From positions 1 to 64,000 of the forward strand of contig JALIZF010001702.1 in NCBI GenBank assembly GCA_029948255.1: 64,000 nt of DNA. The letters run 5' to 3'. The notes beneath the pieces were generated by a model. That model was not told the DNA's origin. It worked only from the letters and a program-made list of their open reading frames with translations, and did no database searches. This document shows positions 58,101 through 64,000 of this stretch, piece by piece. Every line of letters starts with the position of its first letter. The first letter of the stretch is position 1. The translations under genes and the position numbers were made by a program. This stretch comes from Telmatactis stephensoni (taxonomy: Eukaryota > Cnidaria > Anthozoa > Actiniaria > Isophelliidae).

Positions 58101-60708
58101 AAGAATTTTGGTTGCATTGGCCATCTTCTCTTTTATTTGGATCTCCGACACATCATTTGCGCTAAAAGGAATTAAACCAAGCTGTTAGCCCCCCGGGGGG
58201 ACTCCAATCGTAAATGGAAGAGGATGCTCGTCGTACTTTAGAGGTCAAAATCTGCAATCTCGGCTGGTACCTTTTGGGGTGTCTCAGACTTAATTGGACT
58301 ACCAGAGACATAGCTGGTACCTTAGCTGGGACGATTTCGATGATCTGAATTGAATTCTTCAAAGCACATGGATAACAAAGTGTTTCTTTCTTTAATTTCT
58401 TATTATTGATTTTTAATTGGTACCTTTTAAGGGTAGAAATGAATTGTTGCCACTCCCACTCAGGTACCTAGCTTTTAGGGGTCATTTTCAAAATTTCCGA
58501 CGAGCGTCCCCGTCCTCTTATATATAGGAGTCCCCCCCCCGGGCAGTTAGCCCTGATGCAACAGTTCTGTTATCCGGTTATCATATCGGTTACCGGTTAC
58601 CGATTACCCCGTTTATGCACTTACACAGCACAAACTACAATCAGTGACATGCGTTGCTAACAGTAGAAATCACTATACTTCTCATGTCTGTCGCGCTCCC
58701 CTCCTCCCAACCAAGCAATGTGGTTGGTCCCTGAAAAGGTGTGAAAAGCCATTGGGTAGGTAGTTGGGACCCTAGGTTGATGTCTGTAAAGATCAACATT
58801 GATTTGAGGGGAGGGGAGGGAAAAATATTGCTGCGATTGCCACAGTAAATTCATAGCATGTCGCAAGTAACCTGTCTATGATTGTAATTTACTCGTTGAT
58901 TTTCGTTTGTTTCTCGTCCCTATAAGTAGGTTGCTGGTCGTTCAAGTTCAGTTTATATCCTTATGAATGGATAAGTTTTTCTCCGCCCGGCCAATCACAG
59001 TGGGGGAAAAATTACGAAATAAAAAGCTAAAGGGAAATACTTTCGCTTCCTGTTGAGGGAACTGTAGGGAATGATGAGAACATTCATTTTGACTCCTTTC
59101 AAAACCTACTCACGTCTCATATCTGGAAGTGTTCTCACGCTGACCTTTTCGACAGGATATCTGCTAGATAGTCATGTGATGACGGCAGGGGTTCCACTAA
59201 ATCATGACTCACTGTAAGGAAACTGATAATTGGATATAACCTGCAGCTAAAGTCTACTTTAAAGCTTTTCTAACGAATAAAGAGTTTAGAGAAGCCTGTG
59301 GCTCCATTGTAGCGGCTTTGGCTTAAATCAGAAACACCTGTATGGTCTAATGTGTTCCCTTGCACCCAAAAATGCATCATACGAATTAATTTTCAATAAT
59401 TCAGTACTGCGTGTTGTACTTTTTGACTCGAAAGTCGCAGCAACTCTGTTCTGTAATGAATGTTTCAGTGTCTACACGCATAACTTCTTGACCGTTCAAA
59501 TTTACATCTTTTGCTGTTCATGACCAGAAATGACGCTTGCGTGGAAATGGATGTCCATTAGTGTTAATGAGCTTTACTCTTTATGCAATAGGCTTAATAA
59601 ATGTGATAAATGCTAAAGTGGATGTCGACATAATAAAAAGAATGATGGCACTGCACAGTTTGAGGAAGCGCGTTCTATACGCATCATTCGGAACAGACGT
59701 CACAGAAAAGGCCTTTCAAAATGCAGCCAGGTAATATGCAAACCTAGCGCAAACAAGGCTGGGCTGGTGGCTCATTTTCGTCACCCGGGCTCCCTTAAAC
59801 ACCAATCATTTTCACCGAAAGCAATGTCTTCCACGACAATAAAGTGAATGTAATTAAAATAAATCACATTTCATTCTTTGTGTAACATCCAAGAATACGT
59901 ATATAACTGTTATTCTGGCAGAAGTACCGTCGAAAAATGAAGTATAAACAACAGAACTGAAGTTAGTGAAAGTATATTTTCTGTTAATGAACATCGAATA
60001 AAGGTTTGGTTCATTATACCAGCTTTTCAGTCCAATAATAAGATGCATTCGTTTAATTTAAACACTTCAATAAACCTGTCTGCTCTTTCAAATTCATCGA
60101 ACTAAAAAGTACAGTTGTCAGATATCTTGTCTTTATATAATTTGAAAAATAGGTGTTAACTTTAAGCTCTAGTGTCAACCTTTAAATCTAAGTAAGTGGT
60201 GTATCAGTTCCGTGAAGAAATATTTTAAGATAGCTTTAAATATTTTTGTTATCACCTGTTCTTGGAAGCTAAGGAGAGACGACAGTATTTAATAAAATGC
60301 ATTGAACTGAGAATGGACAACTTGATAAGCCAATTCCGGCGTCGTCAACTTCCCCTCAAAAGCTGTAGTCTAGACACATTTTTGCTCGATTTCCGACAAA
60401 CTAGTTGACAGTGAACGAATAACCGATACTTAGAAGAACGCACATCTGAGATTTATTTGACTTGGTTAACCTTCGAGTTCACAGTCGATTAATATGAATA
60501 AGGTAGCTGTCTTGACTTGAGAATATTGTACGCATCACGAAACAAACGATGCAGTCCAATTTTTGAATGTCACGATTTTGTTTAACCTTTCCTTATATAA
60601 AGCAAATTATCTTTAAATGTAAATAAAGCAGTTTTACCTTGCTAGCAGAGCGGTACGCATAGATAGGAGGATTACGGAAGCAAGACAGAAAAGATTCCGA
60701 GCAGCCAT
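52112..60708 (-). CDS. Cys-loop ligand-gated anion channel subunit (GABA/glycine receptor-like)
   Basis: Nine exons on the minus strand: 60708-60638, 58161-58052, 56677-56610, 56328-56111, 55454-55372, 55114-54974, 54481-54318, 53705-53490, 52309-52112. All joins keep phase, giving 422 residues. Signal peptide ([13 protein letters not shown]); ligand-binding domain with WDDPRLKF and DIWIPDTFF; Cys-loop C163[14 protein letters not shown]177; loop B SYSGST. TM1 ends SWVSFWIN; P276-A277-R278 stands before TM2 ([15 protein letters not shown]). PAR at this place marks chloride-selective channels; cation channels have Glu here. TM3 is about 308-330; the TM3-TM4 loop is short and basic; TM4 ([19 protein letters not shown]) ends ten residues or so before the stop. 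Likely a plasma-membrane pentamer subunit. The ligand cannot be told from sequence. Confidence 0.93.
52690..52780. mobile_element. Tiny foldback element in the channel's last intron
   Basis: 'ttactccaccaaaaggctgt' plus 'gactcagc' is mirrored by 'gctgagtcacagaactttgg' and 'tggagtaa'. About 90 bp in total with a 33-bp loop. Confidence 0.75.
53775..54300. repeat. Minisatellite, 73-75 bp unit, 7 copies, in a channel intron
   Basis: Units start 'aaggttgactcctctaaggt' and contain 'gtaagagcaggtcccaagg' and 'gtccaccttagagggagttc'. Each unit carries an inverted pair (ctctaaggtagac and gtccaccttagag), so the array can fold into serial hairpins. It fills the intron between the exons that encode the two halves of TM2. 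Confidence 0.92.
55526..55717. mobile_element. Foldback MITE, about 67-bp arms, in a channel intron
   Basis: Left arm 'atcaattagacaacagaaag' through 'aatataaagaac', mirrored to 55717. The loop holds 'ggcacgaggcgtagccgagt'. It lies between exons 4 and 5 of the channel gene. Confidence 0.85.
55762..55935. repeat. Direct repeat with the CCAATCAGAGCGCGCG motif
   Basis: 'aaatagttcatag.ttt' followed by 'gccaatcagagcgcgcgt' occurs at about 55774-55811 and 55892-55930. The same CCAATCAGAGCG phrase appears near the Mab-21 genes (31923, 31995, 38740, 38812). Confidence 0.7.
56735..57015. repeat. (ATTG)n, (TGCATTTA)n and (AAG)n block
   Basis: Three simple repeats in a row between channel exons 2 and 3: gatt at 56755-56795, gcatttat at 56797-56850, aag at 56910-56990. 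The last gives poly-Lys and poly-Phe frames on opposite strands. Confidence 0.95.
57020..57422 (-). mobile_element. Composite tRNA-headed repeat, copy 2 (inverted to 45.3 kb)
   Basis: Reverse complement of 45283-45670. The tRNA-like module is at 57025-57097 on the minus strand, with B box GGTTCGATTC and A box TGGCGCAGCGTGG. The plus-strand 'ttagcctagtggtaaggtgc' lies at about 57176. It ends beside a T-rich tract. It is in the intron between channel exons 2 and 3. Confidence 0.8.
58185..58545. mobile_element. MITE-like element with CCCCCCGGGGGGACTCC ends
   Basis: The left end 'agccccccggggggactcc' and then 'gaagaggatgctcgtcg' is mirrored at the right by 'cgacgagcgtccccgtcctc' and 'ggagtccccccccc'. 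The inside has two 'ggtacctttt.agggg' phrases like those at 13.0-13.2 kb. It begins only about 25 bp upstream of the acceptor of channel exon 2. Confidence 0.7.
59567..59734 (+). CDS. Possible small secreted peptide or exon inside channel intron 1
   Basis: An open frame of 55 codons from ATG, on the strand opposite the channel. A hydrophobic start ([16 protein letters not shown]) resembles a signal peptide and is followed by [19 protein letters not shown]. Just before the stop there is a donor-like CAG|GTAATATG, so it could instead be an exon. No homology recognised and no TATA box nearby. Weak call. Confidence 0.2.
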   Translation: MSFTLYAIGLINVINAKVDVDIIKRMMALHSLRKRVLYASFGTDVTEKAFQNAAR

Positions 60709-61889
60709 GTTGCGATTGACTGACGAATGAATGAGCTGTCAGGAGTCGAGACCATAAGCATTTAGCTAGCTTATTAAAAATTGAATTGTTTCTCTTCAAA
60801 AACCAATGCTAAAGTCCGATTATGTAGATAACTGAGCACCTGTATTAGTAACTTGTCGTATTGATATAAGTCATCTTTTCGAAGGTGCATTTGTAAGTGA
60901 GAATTCTCAAGCCAAAGAGAAGCGATTTCAAGGTTTTTCGCACGCTGTCGGCTGGGTTAAGCGAATGCTCTCGAAATAGCTGTATCTCCTGCGAAGCGAT
61001 CAATAATTTACGTGGCAATTTGATGTTTGGGCTATGTCGTGGGTTTGGATAAAATTGCTTTGAAACTTTACTGAACACAAAATCAAAACAACTTACTGAT
61101 TTTATAAGATTAATTCCAGACCGCAATCAATTCAAAATCTCCCTTTTTTAAATTTTATTCTTTTATTCTTCTGAGATATTTTTGGCGCGTGTTCAATATA
61201 ATCATGAGTCCAACGAAACTGCATCAATATTTGTTAAAAATGTTAAATTGTTAATTTGTCAATATATTAAAAAAACACTTTTATTTCGCCGGCTATGCTA
61301 ACGCGCTTTTTTCACCCATATTTATTTTGAAATGGAGGAATGGTTTGAATATGCGTAAGGAGCCGAAACATGTCTGGAAATAAATCTTAACGGTCATGTT
61401 GTACTCATTATAAACTGAATTTTTAGCTTCGCTGCTATTACCGAACATTTGTTTTAATATTTTGTCAAAGAAAGTAAAACCACTTTAAAGCAAACTACTA
61501 TTTTAAAGAAAATTTCTGGATATCATGACGTTTTGTGCTGCCAACTACGTGACTCTGAGATCTGATTTATTGTTATTATATTTTTATTTATTTTTCTTTT
61601 CTTGATAAATAAATCAAATACAAATAATTTGAATTACTCTACTTTCTAATTGATATCTCTTTTTTTTTCTCTAACTTTTTTTTATTAATAAGCGAATTTT
61701 TGTATTTTATTATATATTTTTTGCTTGACCTTGCATGATCGGATATTTTCAATCATGAGAAAGTATTTTACTAGCGCTGTAAGATTAATTTGCCTTCCAA
61801 TATTTTCTTCTGTTTTAAAATGATTTTAACTCTACCAACTACATCTGCCCACGAATCGAATTCTTACCTAGCAAATCTCGTTTCGGTTA

Positions 61890-62050
61890 CTTATTATTGT
61901 TATTGTTATTATTATTAATATTGTTGTTGTTGTTGTTGTTGTTGTTATTATTATTATTCTTGTTATTGTTATTATTATCATCATCATTATAATTATTCTT
62001 GTTATTATTATTATTGTTGTTGTAGTTGTCGGTTGTTATTATTGTTATTT
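61890..62050. repeat. (TTA)n/(TTG)n microsatellite
   Basis: About 150 bp of tta, ttg and tca triplets. The Asn-rich frame on the minus strand is a repeat translation. Confidence 0.93.
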
Positions 62051-63215
62051 TACTGTTGTAAAATGCATGTATCACTCGATTAGCCAATGGAAATTGCCTT
62101 TAATTAGAGAGATTTGTAATTGTTGTAAAAAAACATGAAATAAAGTTTCCATTAGTAAATTTAACCCTTGATTTAATCGTCGATTAGTCGCTAATCGGCC
62201 CTTCAGTAACCAAGTCTAGAAATACTCGCGGAAAAATAGAGACCACTTGAACGACAGTTTCCTATGAAGGTTGCTGATTGGACAGAGCTCTGATTATGTC
62301 ATGGCAAGGGAAGCCAATTAGCTGCTCGGGTAAGGAGACTTTACCGTTAAATTCTTTTCGCGTTTATTCAAACAATAAGGCAACATCGCTACAAATTAAG
62401 CAACAGCAACCCAACTGGGACATAGCGTAAATATTTATGTTGACAGAACATACTTCTAAACCTAAAATTAATTTTTAACAATCATTTGGTCCCCAACAAG
62501 GATTCTTTTTGAAATATTGAGAGGTTTTTGGAAACTCCTTGAAGCGTAAAAAAACCCTGACAAAAACAGTTTATTCCCAGTCTTGTCATTAAGCTGGGCA
62601 AGTGCTTTACCTCAAGGACAATGACAAATAAGGGTAAATATGAATGCTACTAAGCCCGATCGAGGTTTTCTAAACCATTAAGCAGTATTAACGGCGGGGG
62701 ATCCCGGTGGGGGCTCTAAGGGGTCCTGAAGGAACACCTTTGTAAAACTGGCCATGTTATATGAAAACAGCAGAATGGATGAAGAAATAGCGTCAAGAAT
62801 AACCCCAAGACTTATTTGCTAGAAACACAGGGCTTTATTTAAACTAACTTTTGCTAAATTAGATGTCTTTAAATAAATTAAAACTAAAAAAGTACTCATT
62901 TCAGTAAAGGGAAGGTCAGTTGTTATGATTTACAAAAAAATGTATAATAATAAATAATAATAAAACATCTTCATGCCTCTCCCATTGTGATGCAGCCGTA
63001 CAAGGCAAATAATACCCTCCATTGACGGCTTCATCTCTTGCAAATGAGTGGCAAAACGTCCAATTTGAGTATTTTTCTGTATTGAAGGGAATTATGTTTA
63101 AATATAAGCTGGCGTCATCAAAACAGCTGCTCTGTAAACTTAAATATTTTTTTTCTCAAAAATGGAATCAAAATTCTGATAAAATAAAGAAATACCAAAT
63201 AAAAATATTCTCAGT

Positions 63216-63351
63216 GTAGAGTGATCGCACTTAACCCATGAAAAAGTACAAAATCTAAATAGTCAAAAATCCTTTGTTTTCCATTGTTTAATAGTGCTAT
63301 TTAACATTATTTAGCTAGTACAATTTGACGGGTTAAGTGCAATCACTCTAC
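63216..63351. mobile_element. MITE with 22-bp ends
   Basis: 'gtagagtgatcgcacttaac' at the left and 'gttaagtgcaatcactctac' at the right, one mismatch, 136 bp overall. Non-coding. Confidence 0.8.
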
Positions 63352-64000
63352 CGTTCTCCTTTAATTCAGTTGCTGTTTTTACTCTTGCGCAGTTTCTGTT
63401 GGTTGAAGAACGCAAGTGTGATCAAATTGCACCTCATTTGATTCTTAAAAATGGTTGAAATAAATGATTAATAAGCTGTCCTAAACGCTGGGCAACAGTT
63501 TCAATGTTTTAGTTAGTTATTTAATCTTCCCTACAGGGGTGATAATTCTACCTAAAACATTGATACATAATGAAAGGTATTTTACAAAAACCTTATCACC
63601 ATGCAAAACCACTGTCAATACCGCAGCGTAGCGAGCGTCGAATGTGAAGCCATCGATAAACCGCCGACCTAGTAGTAAACACCTTTATTTAACGTAAATT
63701 CAAAAAGGATCTGACAACACTAAATATATATAAAACTATGATAAAATACTACATAATCTGTAAAACTATAATTTGAGTTAATAAAATTGGTAATATTTGT
63801 ACATTATAAAAACGATAAGCTTTATAATATCAAACATCTCTATAAAAATTTGTCGTTCGTACGGCCATGAAGTCTATTCCATATTGGGTAGGCATTACCT
63901 AATTTGGAAGTCACGTAGATTTGTTTGTGTTGATTTTCCTGCAATTTGGAGCCTGTCAAAATTCCATCAAAACTTGCAGATATTGTAGCGATAAAACACA

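Larger units (their letters stand above)
60715..64000. other. Intergenic, no gene recognised
   Basis: AT-rich sequence upstream of the channel gene. Contains (tta)n/(ttg)n at 61890-62050 and the MITE at 63216-63351. The channel promoter should lie just above 60710; I see no clear TATA box there. Confidence 0.45.

Overview
The window looks like nuclear DNA from an anthozoan cnidarian, probably a hexacoral (stony coral or sea anemone relative). It is AT-rich with long introns using GT/AG sites. It is full of small inverted-repeat elements, tRNA-derived SINEs and minisatellites. The genes have the expected cnidarian character: a Ski/Sno co-repressor, an astacin-MAM protease, a GABA/glycine-type anion channel and Mab-21 nucleotidyltransferases. 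The species call is inference; no rRNA or mitochondrial marker is present.

Layout. 3.1-6.0 kb (+): a Ski/Sno transcriptional co-repressor with its whole 723-residue coding region in one exon. 15.1-15.7 kb: a decayed non-LTR retrotransposon 3' end. 18.4, 24.3 and 28.2 kb: three small intronless genes (+, -, +) for secreted precursors that share a cyclic core, R-P-x-C-x-x-G-x-C. Each has a TATA-like box about 70-85 bp before its ATG, and two have dibasic sites flanking the core; they look like a neuropeptide-type family. 31.3-41.5 kb (-): a tandem duplication of a two-exon gene. A first exon with two membrane segments is spliced in phase to a Mab-21/cGAS-like nucleotidyltransferase exon with all catalytic acids in place. 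43.5-48.7 kb (-): a ten-exon astacin-MAM metalloprotease (437 residues). 52.1-60.7 kb (-): a nine-exon Cys-loop anion channel subunit (422 residues), with broken copies of its last exon at about 49.7 and 43.2 kb.

The exon models for the Mab-21 pair, the protease and the channel were built by reading splice sites on the minus strand and checking that intron phases agree; every join keeps frame. Most of the rest is repeat-derived: at least thirteen foldback/MITE-like elements, two inverted copies of a tRNA-headed composite repeat, a second tRNA-headed SINE family, and many tandem repeats, several inside introns. I see no operons and no sign that the neighbouring genes work in one pathway, apart from the two local families (cyclic peptides, Mab-21 pair). 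The strongest leads for something undescribed are the RPxCxxGxC precursor cluster and the membrane-anchored Mab-21 pair with its mosaic divergence.
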